From a bacterium (GTDB lineage: Bacteria; JAMCPX01), in assembly GCA_027364825.1 (NCBI GenBank), contig DAHXOM010000048.1, forward strand, positions 1 to 15,973: DNA of 15,973 bases, read 5' to 3'. Positions within the stretch are counted from its first letter, which is position 1, and each line of letters begins with the position of its first letter. The notes under the pieces are model-generated. The model had not been told where the DNA came from, did no database searches, and was given only the letters and a program-made list of their open reading frames with translations. This document shows, one piece after another, positions 1-8,415 of this stretch. The position numbers and the translations under genes are program-made.

Positions 1-1421
1 AATAAATTTGTCGAAGCAAGGATCTTGCCGGTCGGTGATATTACAGCGGTGATTCCGGTGTTTGCCGCCCTTACCACAAACCTCTCGTTCTCGACAGCCC
101 TGAATACCGCCATGGATAAATGCTGGTAGGGCGCAGATGTATTGCCAAACCATGCGTCATCGGTAATCGTAACCAGCAGGTTTGCTCCGTTTCGGACGTC
201 GTCGGCTGACAATTGAGGGAAAATTATTTCATAGCAGATTAGCGTTCCCACGCGAACATCTCCAAACTGAAGCAGACTGTTACCTCCACCTCCGGTAAAA
301 TCACCGATAGTGTCGGTTAATTTCTTTAAAAAGAAAAAAATGTGCTTCAGCGGCAGATATTCTCCAAACGGTACCAGGTGCCTCTTATCATACCTGCCTT
401 TTATCGTGCCGTCCGGGGCCATAAGAAACGCACTGTTAAAATAATGAATGCCGCTCCGTGCGTAGTCATAAGCAGGACTTCCAAACAGCAAATAAGTACC
501 CTGGGACTTCACAAAATCGCTGAGCTTTGTCTGATAATTAAGATCCGACTGAAAAAAGAAGGGGGTAGCTGTTTCAGGCCAGATAATCAGTTGAGGATGT
601 GCCTGATTGTAAGCCTGCTGTGAAAGCGAGAAATACGATGATATGGTATTGCTCTGATAAACCGGATCCCATTTGTGGTTCTGATCGATATTACCCTGGA
701 TCAATCCCACGGTTATATCCTTCTTCGCATGCTGAATAACCGACGTTGTGCTATCTATGGTCACATCGCCATAGATAAGTATGCCGGTGATAAGCAGTAC
801 AACTGCAATCGTTTTTGCAAAGAGATAGGGATATTTTGCCGTCCTTAAGCTTTTTGTATCGTACCACCAGACTATGGATTCATAGAGAAGGACGTTAAAG
901 AGCATAACTAAAAACGATACCCCGTATACCGATGTAAATCTTGAGATCTGTATCAGGGAAAGATTCTTGTACTGGGAATATCCCAGCAGCTCCCAGGGGA
1001 AACCCGAGAACAAAAAGGTTCTGACGTATTCAAGGACAACCCATAAAACCGGAATAAAGAGCAATTCGCCGGATGCAGAATCGTTCCAGAATATCTTTAT
1101 AAACATGGTGAAGGTACCCGAGTATAAAGCGCTCAGTATGGCGGCAAGGAGTACAAGACCCAATATGCTGACAGCCAAATTTATATTGCCGTACGTGTTC
1201 ATGGCGACGACGACCCAGTACAACAAAATTATGTTCGTTATAAAACCGGACACAAATCCATACCAATAGCTTTTGATAATTTGTTTCCCGCCCTCGATCT
1301 GTTTTATGGAAAACAGCAGAGGTATATAAGCTATCCATGCGAGCAGCGACACGCCGTATTTGGGAAAGCTAAACCCGGCCAATACGCCAGAAAGGACGGA
1401 AAAGAATAAAGGCACGATCAA
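1..1421 (-). CDS. lnt: Apolipoprotein N-acyltransferase (3' end outside window)
   Basis: Predicted inner-membrane enzyme that N-acylates the lipid-modified cysteine of apolipoproteins, the last step of lipoprotein maturation. The frame stays open from about 1421 to the window edge (about 473 codons; E. coli Lnt is 512 residues), so only the last few dozen residues are missing. The N-terminal half is strongly hydrophobic with several membrane helices. The C-terminal half is a nitrilase-like (CN hydrolase) domain with the complete catalytic triad: Glu283 in WPETATPF, Lys346 in YDKRHLVPFGEYLP and Cys396 in ICYEIIFP (numbered from the TTG). Spacing resembles E. coli E267/K335/C387. No ATG lies near the start. 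A TTG at 1421, within the ybeY stop (TTGA), sits 6 nt after an AGGAG; an in-frame GTG at 1415 is the alternative. The start overlaps ybeY, so translational coupling is likely. Function is clear from family residues; the exact start is uncertain. Confidence 0.93.
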   Translation of the reverse strand, partial: MIVPLFFSVLSGVLAGFSFPKYGVSLLAWIAYIPLLFSIKQIEGGKQIIKSYWYGFVSGFITNIILLYWVVVAMNTYGNINLAVSILGLVLLAAILSALYSGTFTMFIKIFWNDSASGELLFIPVLWVVLEYVRTFLFSGFPWELLGYSQYKNLSLIQISRFTSVYGVSFLVMLFNVLLYESIVWWYDTKSLRTAKYPYLFAKTIAVVLLITGILIYGDVTIDSTTSVIQHAKKDITVGLIQGNIDQNHKWDPVYQSNTISSYFSLSQQAYNQAHPQLIIWPETATPFFFQSDLNYQTKLSDFVKSQGTYLLFGSPAYDYARSGIHYFNSAFLMAPDGTIKGRYDKRHLVPFGEYLPLKHIFFFLKKLTDTIGDFTGGGGNSLLQFGDVRVGTLICYEIIFPQLSADDVRNGANLLVTITDDAWFGNTSAPYQHLSMAVFRAVENERFVVRAANTGITAVISPTGKILASTNL

Positions 1422-1876
1422 GCCCGTCTCCTGCGGTTTTTCTCAATCGTATGAATTTTTTCCATAAGTTCCTTTTCTTTCCTCTTCATCCTGACAGCCT
1501 CTTTTTTATTGATGGTGTGGTCGTAACCAGACAGATGGACAAGCCCGTGAATGAACAACTCGGTTAACCTGTCATAAGCATGTAGGCCTGCATTTGCTGC
1601 CTCTGTTTTTGCGGTATCAACAGATACAATTATTTCACCTATTATAAGCGCACCGTCCTGGGGATCTGTTTGATTAATTTCAAAGGAAAGGACATTGGTG
1701 GTTTTGTCTAATTTTTTGTACCGCAGGTTCAGTTCCTTCATAACGGGATCATCCACAAATGCAACAAATATTTTTGTGTTGTCCTGAACGGAAGCTGCAA
1801 ACCTCTTCAGTTGGGCGGAAACGACCCGCAAAAGATTACTGTTTTTTTTGTATTGGCAGGATATTTGAATATCCAT
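1418..1876 (-). CDS. ybeY: Endoribonuclease YbeY (rRNA maturation factor)
   Basis: Single-domain metalloprotein of the UPF0054/YbeY family, needed in other bacteria for 16S rRNA 3'-end maturation and 70S quality control. The signature HGLVHLSGYDH, with the three metal-binding histidines, is intact near residue 115. About 152 residues from the ATG at 1876 matches the family length (E. coli 155). The frame can be extended 15 codons to a TTG at 1921, but those residues do not look like YbeY, so the ATG is preferred although its Shine-Dalgarno is weak. The start lies inside the 3' end of the upstream HD-domain gene (41-nt overlap), and the stop overlaps the lnt start, implying co-translation. PhoH-family proteins are common genomic partners of YbeY, and one lies two genes upstream. 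Confidence 0.94.
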   Translation of the reverse strand: MDIQISCQYKKNSNLLRVVSAQLKRFAASVQDNTKIFVAFVDDPVMKELNLRYKKLDKTTNVLSFEINQTDPQDGALIIGEIIVSVDTAKTEAANAGLHAYDRLTELFIHGLVHLSGYDHTINKKEAVRMKRKEKELMEKIHTIEKNRRRRA

Positions 1877-4148
1877 TGTTTTTTGCCGTGGGCACGTTGA
1901 ATTTGAAACCGGGGTAATCAACCCGCTTATGAAAGATGGCAGAGAGCGCCTTTACAAAGCTCTTTTTGATTTCGTTCAGGTCGTTCAATGCCAGCGTACA
2001 TTCATCGAGCTGGCCGTCCTCAAATCGTGCGTTTACAATCTTCTCCACCATTGACTTTATCTTGGCCGGAGTCGGCTCGGTTAGTGTTCTGGAAGCTGCT
2101 TCAACGGCATCGGCAAGCATAACAATCCCGGCCTCCCGTGTCTGGGGCTTTGGTCCGGGGTAATGATATTCTTCTTCCTGAATATTCGCACCGTTTTTCT
2201 CTTTTGCTTTTTCATAAAAATATTTAACCAGACTTGTGCCGTGATGCTGCATTATAATATCTATAATCCTTTGGGGTATTTTATACGCTTTGGCCAGTTC
2301 TTTTCCCTCTTTTACATGCGATATTATTATCAGACTGCTCATGCTCGGGGATAACTTGTCATGCTTGTTTGCCATGTATTGCTGGTTCTCTATAAAGTAA
2401 TCCGGCATTTTCACCTTGCCGATATCATGGTAATATGACGCCACCCTCGTCAGAAGGGGGTTTGCATGGATCGATGATGCAGCTGCTTCCGAGAGTGTTG
2501 CTGTCATCATACTGTGGTTATAGCTGCCGGGAGCTGTCATAAACAGCTCTTTCAAAAGGGGGTTCTCAAGGTTGGCAAGTTCAAGCAGCTTTATATCGGT
2601 TGCATAATCAAAAAGGGATTCGAATACCGGTGTCAGCCCTATTACCATGATCGCCGATGTTACACCGCTGAAAAATGCCATGAGAATATTGATTATAAAT
2701 TGCGTTGCCGGCTGATTGCCCTGAATGAGCATAAACATACTCACCAGAATCATATCCACCGCTGAAACGATTAGTCCGCCCTTGATAATGGATGTCCTTT
2801 GTTCGCATTTGGCAAGCATGTGCGCGCCCAAAAGCCCGCTGATGATGTAATATAATACAATAAACACATTGTTTGATACGGTCATAGCCGCTGTCAATCC
2901 CACAACTATGCTAAACCCGATGGCTATTTCTGAATTGAGTATGAGCCTTACAATCATGCCTCCGAATGCAATAGGTGCCGCGTAATAGTAGGCCTCCTGG
3001 GGGATATTGAACGATGCAATTTCGCTGATGCTGGTGAGCATTGTCGAAAGTCTTGCGATCAAAACGGTTAAAAGCAGGGTTATCGACAGGAAGATACCGT
3101 CTTTAAACGTTAAGTTGAATTTCCTTATATTCCTTTGAGAAAACTCGAGTACGGAAAAAATCATGATAAAAAATATAAACGCATAGAATAAAACCAGTAC
3201 ATACCAGTGCCTCACAATACCTGTGTTTGTTATTATTTTCAATTTTGCGTAGGCGCTCCTGTCTATCCTCTCTCCCTCCCGGACAATTATCTCCCCTTTC
3301 TTTAAATGCATCGCTATCGGTTTTATGGATGCCTTAGCTTTTGCGATAGTGCTTTCCGTTGCTTCTTTATCGAACTGTACGTCTGATATTACAAAGTTGG
3401 TCATAAAGTTTGTCAGTAAAATATGATCTTCAATGGAAAGGAACGGAAAGGTTTCGGAAACATAATCAAAGAGTATGTTTTTCGCATCCTGCGAATCTAT
3501 AAAACTATTGATGTCCCGGATGTATAACCTGCCTATGCCTGGTGTTATCAAAAGTATGCCGGTACTCGCATAGTCCTGAATTATGGAACCTTCCTCGATG
3601 ATCTTATATCTGTCGTAAAATTTCTGGATTATCCCGAGCAATTTGTCTTCATACGTTTTACTAAATCCCTTTTTGTAAAAGAAGAATACCGTATCCGGAG
3701 ACAAGGACACCCCGGCAATTTGTTTTACCTGTTTATTTAATACACGCACTATCTCGCTGGCATCTTTTTGCTCCAGGAGCATTGCCCGGCCTGTGTTAAA
3801 TACCATGGTTAGGGTATTGTACATCCGGGGTTTTATAAAGGGATTATATCTGAAAACAGGAGGCAATTGGTTTAACATCTTCTCTGTATTTTGTTCTGTC
3901 CCTATAACATCTGTTGCCTCTATATCCTGAGGTGCATAAATCGTCTGTTTCGCAACGTCCCCTGTATGGTAATGCCTTATGCTTCTGATATTGGTTATCG
4001 GGGAGATTATGAAACCAATGATGATGCTTATGAACGCCACCAGCAGTATTTTTATAAAATACGGCGAGTCCTTTATAAGGGGTATTTTTTGTTTAAATCC
4101 GGTATATTTTTCTTTGGTAACTGCTTTCACAGCAGACAGGAGATTCAT
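1836..4148 (-). CDS. pgpH: 7TM-HD family phosphohydrolase, predicted c-di-AMP phosphodiesterase (PgpH/YqfF-like)
   Basis: A 770-residue membrane-anchored HD-domain protein. In order: a short cytoplasmic N-terminus, one membrane helix (about 32-52), a large extracytoplasmic 7TMR-HDED-like domain (about 55-310), a cluster of about seven helices (315-510) and a C-terminal cytoplasmic HD domain. Putative metal ligands appear in family order: H545 (GSYNHS), H574-D575 (YYHDIGK), H611, H635-H636 (QHHGT) and D680 (MLADAVEAASR). In Firmicutes this family hydrolyses cyclic di-AMP to pApA; no diadenylate cyclase is in this window, so the substrate is inferred. The ATG at 4148 overlaps the phoH stop as ATGA, a classic coupling junction, and the 3' end overlaps ybeY. 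Length and layout match the family, with no sign of truncation. The symbol is given by family resemblance. Confidence 0.9.
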   Translation of the reverse strand: MNLLSAVKAVTKEKYTGFKQKIPLIKDSPYFIKILLVAFISIIIGFIISPITNIRSIRHYHTGDVAKQTIYAPQDIEATDVIGTEQNTEKMLNQLPPVFRYNPFIKPRMYNTLTMVFNTGRAMLLEQKDASEIVRVLNKQVKQIAGVSLSPDTVFFFYKKGFSKTYEDKLLGIIQKFYDRYKIIEEGSIIQDYASTGILLITPGIGRLYIRDINSFIDSQDAKNILFDYVSETFPFLSIEDHILLTNFMTNFVISDVQFDKEATESTIAKAKASIKPIAMHLKKGEIIVREGERIDRSAYAKLKIITNTGIVRHWYVLVLFYAFIFFIMIFSVLEFSQRNIRKFNLTFKDGIFLSITLLLTVLIARLSTMLTSISEIASFNIPQEAYYYAAPIAFGGMIVRLILNSEIAIGFSIVVGLTAAMTVSNNVFIVLYYIISGLLGAHMLAKCEQRTSIIKGGLIVSAVDMILVSMFMLIQGNQPATQFIINILMAFFSGVTSAIMVIGLTPVFESLFDYATDIKLLELANLENPLLKELFMTAPGSYNHSMMTATLSEAAASSIHANPLLTRVASYYHDIGKVKMPDYFIENQQYMANKHDKLSPSMSSLIIISHVKEGKELAKAYKIPQRIIDIIMQHHGTSLVKYFYEKAKEKNGANIQEEEYHYPGPKPQTREAGIVMLADAVEAASRTLTEPTPAKIKSMVEKIVNARFEDGQLDECTLALNDLNEIKKSFVKALSAIFHKRVDYPGFKFNVPTAKNNGYSNILPIQKKQ

Positions 4149-5140
4149 TTATAATTCTTGTTTTGGTTCTTTTCGGAATACCTGCCGCTCTCTTTAAGCT
4201 CATACGCTTTAATGATTTCCTGAATGAGCTTATGCCGGACGATATCCACTTCTGAAAACCGTACAAATTTTATGCCTTCAATACCTGACAATATATCTAC
4301 GCTCTCTACCAGTCCTGACTGCCGGTCGCGCGGGAGATCGATCTGTGTTATATCTCCTGTTACCACCGCCCTTGAGCTAAACCCGATCCTTGTCAGGAAC
4401 ATCTTCATCTGCTCTGAGGTCGTATTCTGGGCCTCATCGAGTATGATAAAGGAATCATTTAATGTCCTTCCCCGCATAAAAGCAAGAGGTGCAACTTCAA
4501 TGACGCCCTTATAGATCAAATCATTTGCCCGGTCCTGGTCCATCATGTCATACAGCGCATCATACAACGGCCTGAGATACGGAGATACTTTCTCGTAAAT
4601 ATCCCCGGGCAAGAATCCCAGCTTTTCACCCGCTTCTATAGCAGGTCTGGTAAGGATAATCCTGTCTATCTCCTTGCGTATAAGCATGATAAGGGCCATT
4701 GCCATTGCAAGGTACGTTTTACCGGTGCCTGCAGGACCTATTGCTATAACAATATCGTATTTTTTTATTGCCTCAAGATAGAGTTTTTGATTCAGGCTTT
4801 TGGGTATGATTTTTCTTTTTTTTAGATTTATGAAGGAGTCATCGAGAAATATGGTGGTAAGGTCTATTGTTTGATCTTCTTTCAATATATCTATTGCATT
4901 GAGAACATCCCGTGGTCCGACAGCATATCCTCTGTCTACAACGGTATAAAGTTCCGAAAGCAGTCTGTTGACAAAGCCTACGGAACTGTCATCTCCGTTA
5001 TAGTTTACTACATTTCCCCGGACGTTCAGTTTTAAACCGAGATTGTTCTCTATAACCTTCAGATTTTCATTATTAACGCCGAAAAGAATCCTGGCAAGTT
5101 CGTTTGACTCAAATACCTTGGTTGCTTCTTTTATTTCCAT
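4145..5140 (-). CDS. phoH: PhoH family ATPase (PhoH/YbeZ)
   Basis: Cytoplasmic P-loop ATPase of the PhoH/YbeZ family, thought to act in RNA metabolism with YbeY. The 331 residues match family length. An N-terminal region of about 100 residues (KH-like in relatives) precedes the ATPase core with Walker A GPAGTGKT (135-142), TRPAIEAGEKLGFLPGD (164-180), Walker B ILDEAQNTT (233-241) and VTGDITQIDLP (260-270), all diagnostic of PhoH. The C-terminal tail is lysine- and asparagine-rich. The ATG at 5140 follows the upstream stop by 15 nt with only a weak purine-rich stretch for ribosome binding; the stop overlaps the next ATG, coupling it to the 7TM-HD gene. The phoH-pgpH-ybeY order is familiar from Firmicutes and several other phyla. 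Confidence 0.95.
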   Translation of the reverse strand: MEIKEATKVFESNELARILFGVNNENLKVIENNLGLKLNVRGNVVNYNGDDSSVGFVNRLLSELYTVVDRGYAVGPRDVLNAIDILKEDQTIDLTTIFLDDSFINLKKRKIIPKSLNQKLYLEAIKKYDIVIAIGPAGTGKTYLAMAMALIMLIRKEIDRIILTRPAIEAGEKLGFLPGDIYEKVSPYLRPLYDALYDMMDQDRANDLIYKGVIEVAPLAFMRGRTLNDSFIILDEAQNTTSEQMKMFLTRIGFSSRAVVTGDITQIDLPRDRQSGLVESVDILSGIEGIKFVRFSEVDIVRHKLIQEIIKAYELKESGRYSEKNQNKNYK

Positions 5141-5155
5141 AGTTATAGTACTAAC

Positions 5156-6373
5156 CTACTTAGCTGCATATTTAGGAGCAATTAATATATAATTTCCACT
5201 CTGTACAGAATAATAGTATTCACTGCCATAGGGGAATGTCAAATCCTTACTACTTAAAATACGCCTGTCAACCAATGCCTTCAGTGAGACAGGATATTCG
5301 CCATATTCAAGTTTATACAGTACTATGGCATTTGATAGTTTTATCTGCTGATAATTACCTATATATTTCAATAAATTGCTGTACGTTACCTCTACCTTTT
5401 TTGCTTTCATATTAAAGGGGTTGATTCTTGAATAATAGAGTATAGTGAACAGTATAACAATATTGATCAGCAGGATCAGTATATCCTTAAACGCCTGGAT
5501 AAATCTCTCGAACCATGGTGTTTTCCTTGGTAGTATTTGTTCTTTGGGCGTGTCAACGGCAATAATTTTCCCGGCTTTGAGCATATTGCCAAGATCGAGT
5601 ATTGCCTCATTTTTACTGAATAAGCTCATATAATAAACATCGTTAAATGTCTTTTGACCGTCAATAAGCTCTAAGATGCTCTCCTCCGCGGATTTATGTT
5701 TTTCCTCGGGTATTTTGTTTTGTTCTTTCGGTACCTCTCCGGATGCTGTTGATGTCCTTTCTATAATAAATTCTTCTTCTGTTTCAGTCTTTTTTGCAGT
5801 CTGTAGAGGAACCGGCTTTTGTTGTTCTTGATTCCTGCCTGCTGCTTTTTGGAATATAACATCATCGCCATACCTCCAATTACTGTGAACTACCTCGTCT
5901 ACAATCCTTGAAGATTCCATTAATACAAATTCCGTGTTCATTGGTTCAAAGAGCTGGTGGTCATACGCTATAGTTTTCGGTTCAAACTCGTACGTACCGC
6001 TTTTCAGGGCATACATCTTGTGCAGGGATTCATAGGTTATGGATAGGATTAATCTTTTAATGGCCGATACAGGCACGGAAAAGCGCTTCGGTATATCCGA
6101 CTCGGTTATATTTTCTTTTTTAATTCCAGCCATCAATACCTTATACTGACCGGACCCGAGCAATCCTGCCTTTTGAAGTCTTTCTGCAATATATCTTACC
6201 GGCGTTTCAAACAACGGGGCTGCCCTGACGATCATGCCGTTGTCTATGATGATCTCGAACGTATCGTTTTTCCCCAGACCTTTTATATGCAGTACACCGT
6301 TAACCTGCTGGGACGTCACCATCTGAATGATGGATATAATATCAAATGTTCCGATCGATCCCTTTAGTACCAT
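5156..6373 (-). CDS. DUF4388-type protein with one membrane helix and a pseudopilin-like C-terminal tail
   Basis: A 405-residue protein of unknown function. Residues 1 to about 160 read as a DUF4388 (PATAN-like) module: it opens GSIGTFDIISIIQMVTSQQV and contains GVLHIKG and IIIDNGMIVRA; such modules often accompany two-component or motility regulators in deltaproteobacteria. A charged, low-complexity linker follows (about 175-230). Then comes a winged-helix-like segment ILELIDGQKTFNDVYYMS to LGNMLKAGKI (233-270), one membrane helix (about 296-315) and a C-terminal segment (335-405) containing LSNAIVLYKLEYGEYPVSL and a Tyr-rich end. That segment resembles the post-helix part of GspG-like pseudopilins, but no N-terminal prepilin motif exists. 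Topology is probably cytoplasmic N-terminus, periplasmic C-terminus. The ATG overlaps the upstream stop by 10 nt. Domain reading is from pattern recognition only. Confidence 0.8.
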   Translation of the reverse strand: MVLKGSIGTFDIISIIQMVTSQQVNGVLHIKGLGKNDTFEIIIDNGMIVRAAPLFETPVRYIAERLQKAGLLGSGQYKVLMAGIKKENITESDIPKRFSVPVSAIKRLILSITYESLHKMYALKSGTYEFEPKTIAYDHQLFEPMNTEFVLMESSRIVDEVVHSNWRYGDDVIFQKAAGRNQEQQKPVPLQTAKKTETEEEFIIERTSTASGEVPKEQNKIPEEKHKSAEESILELIDGQKTFNDVYYMSLFSKNEAILDLGNMLKAGKIIAVDTPKEQILPRKTPWFERFIQAFKDILILLINIVILFTILYYSRINPFNMKAKKVEVTYSNLLKYIGNYQQIKLSNAIVLYKLEYGEYPVSLKALVDRRILSSKDLTFPYGSEYYYSVQSGNYILIAPKYAAK

Positions 6374-8340
6374 TTTACCTCTGCTTTAATCGCAAAAAAA
6401 ATATTCGATAAATATACCAGTATCAGGAAGAAGACGGTCGTTGATTTCAATATGCCGGTGTACGGATTAAACATGGGGAATATGGATGTTATAAGCCCGA
6501 ACGAGGTTATATATTCTACGCTAAGATAGCATATGATCGATAGCATCAGCATCCCTCGAATGGTCTGTCCTCTGAGAATAGAACCGCTTCCGGGTATGAG
6601 GATCGACGATGCGATATTCATAATTTTTAACCTCTTTTTCCACCGGTAAACTCTCTGCGTTATTTCTATTTTTTTCTTATTGTCCTTTATTTCATTTTTT
6701 ATATAAAACTTAAGGCAATCGCTGCAGATCATCTCCCGGTACTCGTCGCTCCTGCTCAGGGGCTCATACAGCCTGCCGCATGATTTGCAACGGAAATGTT
6801 TTTTAACAAATTTTGACAGGAAAACGACCCCCATGAACAACAATAAAAGCCACAGGGCAAGATACGGCAATTGTTTCGCAGACGGCCATTTTATAAGCCG
6901 GCTTACCATAATATCTGCCATGCCTATTTCCGTAGAATTATGAAACGTATCCTTGAACATGGTATAGGCCAATTCTCTGGGAGAAGGAAGCGCGTCAATA
7001 AATATTCTGTTGAGATTGGATTTCTGATACAGGGACGCATAATAAACAAATTGTGCCGGACTTATACTTTTCGCAATATCAAGCTCATTGGTCCCGTCTA
7101 TATTGCCTTTGATAAGGTACAACTGCCCGAGATTATATCTGGCCGGGAAAAATCCCGGATCTGCAGAAATCGTTTTTTTATAATTATTCTCCGCCCCGTC
7201 CGCATCTCCTGTCGCGTACTCGAGATTTCCGATATTGCACAACACCGCAGGCAGATTTCCGTACCCGTTATCCTGGAGTCTTGTATAGTACAAAGATGCT
7301 TCTGCGTAATCGCCCACCCGCTTGTTGTAAACGCCCATGTACAGGTTGCTGTAAAGATCCCCGGGATGAGTGTCCGCATACGTTTTCAATGCATTGATAT
7401 CTTTTGCAGAAACATTTCCGTAATTTATATTCATGATGCCGGTAAAGGGCTCTTCCCCGGGTTTCACTATGGTAGCAATAATCACCAGGGATATAAAGGG
7501 AAGCAACCCGAGAAAAATTATAAATCCCGCACTCACCATGCGTTCGGTTAATTTTTGATAGGTAAACGTAACGGCAAGCCATAGTACCAAAAGCCACAGA
7601 AACCCAATTCCAAAGAGAAAAGGAAGTATTATGACGACAATGGAAAATACAAGAATGGCATACTCCGGTATATACTCCGGGAGGTGCGATTTCAGCGACC
7701 CATAGATTTGCGCGTAGTATCTTATGATAAGAAGTAAAGAAAAGATAAAAAGAACGATCAGCATTGACAGGGTAATATTGATGAGTCTGTTGGAAGCAAA
7801 TCTGAGTATATTGTACGGATCGTCGAAAAAGCTTGTAACGGCCTTCCATAGATTAAGAACGGTCAACGTATAGTTTGACTTCCGGCCGGTAAGCAAAGAA
7901 TACGAGAGCTCGAAATACGGTTCTGACATCGACGGTGACAGCAGTATTGCATAATCCAGAAATTTCTCCGAGTGAAGGTTTCTGTATTCATCCAGGAGGA
8001 CCAAGCTGTAGGGATAAAGGTTTATAAAGCCGTTATCAATCTTTATCGTGTTTAATTCGTCAACGACCGGCTTGATATTGTTTATTGCCCCGTTATTACG
8101 GATCCATGCTTTATATAAGGCGTCGGTAAAGGTAACTGCCGAAGGTGCTTCTGCAGTCTGTGCTGTGGCAGTAAAGGTTGTAGAGGTGATACCGGCATAT
8201 TTTTCCAATACAATGGATACCGTTGTCGGTGTAAAACACGATGCCTTTGGAACAAAAAGCATAAGATCCACGAATACTAGGGAAGCAACAGCGAATATTA
8301 TTTTTTTAATAAACATACCTACTTGAAATTTATATAACAT
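6364..8340 (-). CDS. Multi-pass membrane protein with TPR repeats and a zinc ribbon
   Basis: A 658-residue protein not assigned to a known family. It begins with a signal-like hydrophobic segment (about 11-32), then an extracytoplasmic region to about 185. Membrane helices lie near 188-208, 226-262 (probably two) and 271-292. A soluble stretch with at least two TPR-like units follows (about 328-425, e.g. VYNKRVGDYAEASLYYTRL and ATGDADGAENNYKKTISADP). Another helix (492-511) leads to a C4 zinc ribbon with C518/C521 and C539/C542, then a basic linker and a C-terminal hydrophobic part containing LIPGSGSILRGQTIRG, a PG-x-G-type motif seen in small TM2/DUF5683-like proteins. The ATG at 8340 has AGGGA a few bases upstream; the ATG at 8316 would give a tidier signal peptide but has AAGTAGG almost abutting it. 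It is the first gene of the minus-strand run. A scaffold or assembly role is guesswork. Confidence 0.78.
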   Translation of the reverse strand: MLYKFQVGMFIKKIIFAVASLVFVDLMLFVPKASCFTPTTVSIVLEKYAGITSTTFTATAQTAEAPSAVTFTDALYKAWIRNNGAINNIKPVVDELNTIKIDNGFINLYPYSLVLLDEYRNLHSEKFLDYAILLSPSMSEPYFELSYSLLTGRKSNYTLTVLNLWKAVTSFFDDPYNILRFASNRLINITLSMLIVLFIFSLLLIIRYYAQIYGSLKSHLPEYIPEYAILVFSIVVIILPFLFGIGFLWLLVLWLAVTFTYQKLTERMVSAGFIIFLGLLPFISLVIIATIVKPGEEPFTGIMNINYGNVSAKDINALKTYADTHPGDLYSNLYMGVYNKRVGDYAEASLYYTRLQDNGYGNLPAVLCNIGNLEYATGDADGAENNYKKTISADPGFFPARYNLGQLYLIKGNIDGTNELDIAKSISPAQFVYYASLYQKSNLNRIFIDALPSPRELAYTMFKDTFHNSTEIGMADIMVSRLIKWPSAKQLPYLALWLLLLFMGVVFLSKFVKKHFRCKSCGRLYEPLSRSDEYREMICSDCLKFYIKNEIKDNKKKIEITQRVYRWKKRLKIMNIASSILIPGSGSILRGQTIRGMLMLSIICYLSVEYITSFGLITSIFPMFNPYTGILKSTTVFFLILVYLSNIFFAIKAEVKWY

Positions 8341-8365
8341 CTGTCCCTATGAAGTCAATCATGCC

Positions 8366-8383
8366 GGAATGGGTACGCATTCC
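8366..8383. promoter_or_regulatory. Candidate FadR/TetR-type operator upstream of the acyl-CoA ligase
   Basis: An 18-bp near-perfect palindrome, GGAATG-G-GTAC-G-CATTCC, with only the G/G pair mismatched. Its core, GAATG-N2-TA-N2-CATTC, equals the core of the Bacillus FadR (YsiA, TetR family) operator as I remember it, and that regulator controls fatty-acid degradation genes. The dyad ends 3 nt before the TTGACT of the proposed ligase promoter. An outer pair of inverted 7-mers (AAGTCAA 8352-8358, TTGACTT 8386-8392) flanks it. No regulator gene is in the window, so the function is inferred. Confidence 0.5.
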
Positions 8384-8385
8384 AT

Positions 8386-8415
8386 TTGACTTTTTTGTAA
8401 CAAGGGTTTTAAAAT
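8386..8415 (+). promoter_or_regulatory. Putative sigma-70-type promoter of the ligase-sirtuin operon
   Basis: TTGACT (8386-8391) and TAAAAT (8410-8415), each 5 of 6 to consensus, are separated by 18 nt. Transcription would start near 8422 and leave a short leader before the GGAGG at 8434-8438 and the ATG at 8443. A TATAAT at 8422-8427 also exists but has no acceptable -35 box. The overlap of the -35 with the dyads just upstream would suit repression. Confidence 0.45.

Noticed and set aside
1877..1921. TTG start extending YbeY by 15 residues
   Set aside because: The extra residues lie wholly inside the pgpH 3' end, do not resemble YbeY N-termini and use a rare start; the ATG at 1876 gives the family length.
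6871..7551. A 226-codon plus-strand reading frame opposite the TPR/zinc-ribbon gene
   Set aside because: Composition is Arg/His/Cys-rich and unlike a folded protein, it has no convincing ribosome-binding site, and the opposite strand has clear TPR and membrane-helix structure. It is an antisense shadow.
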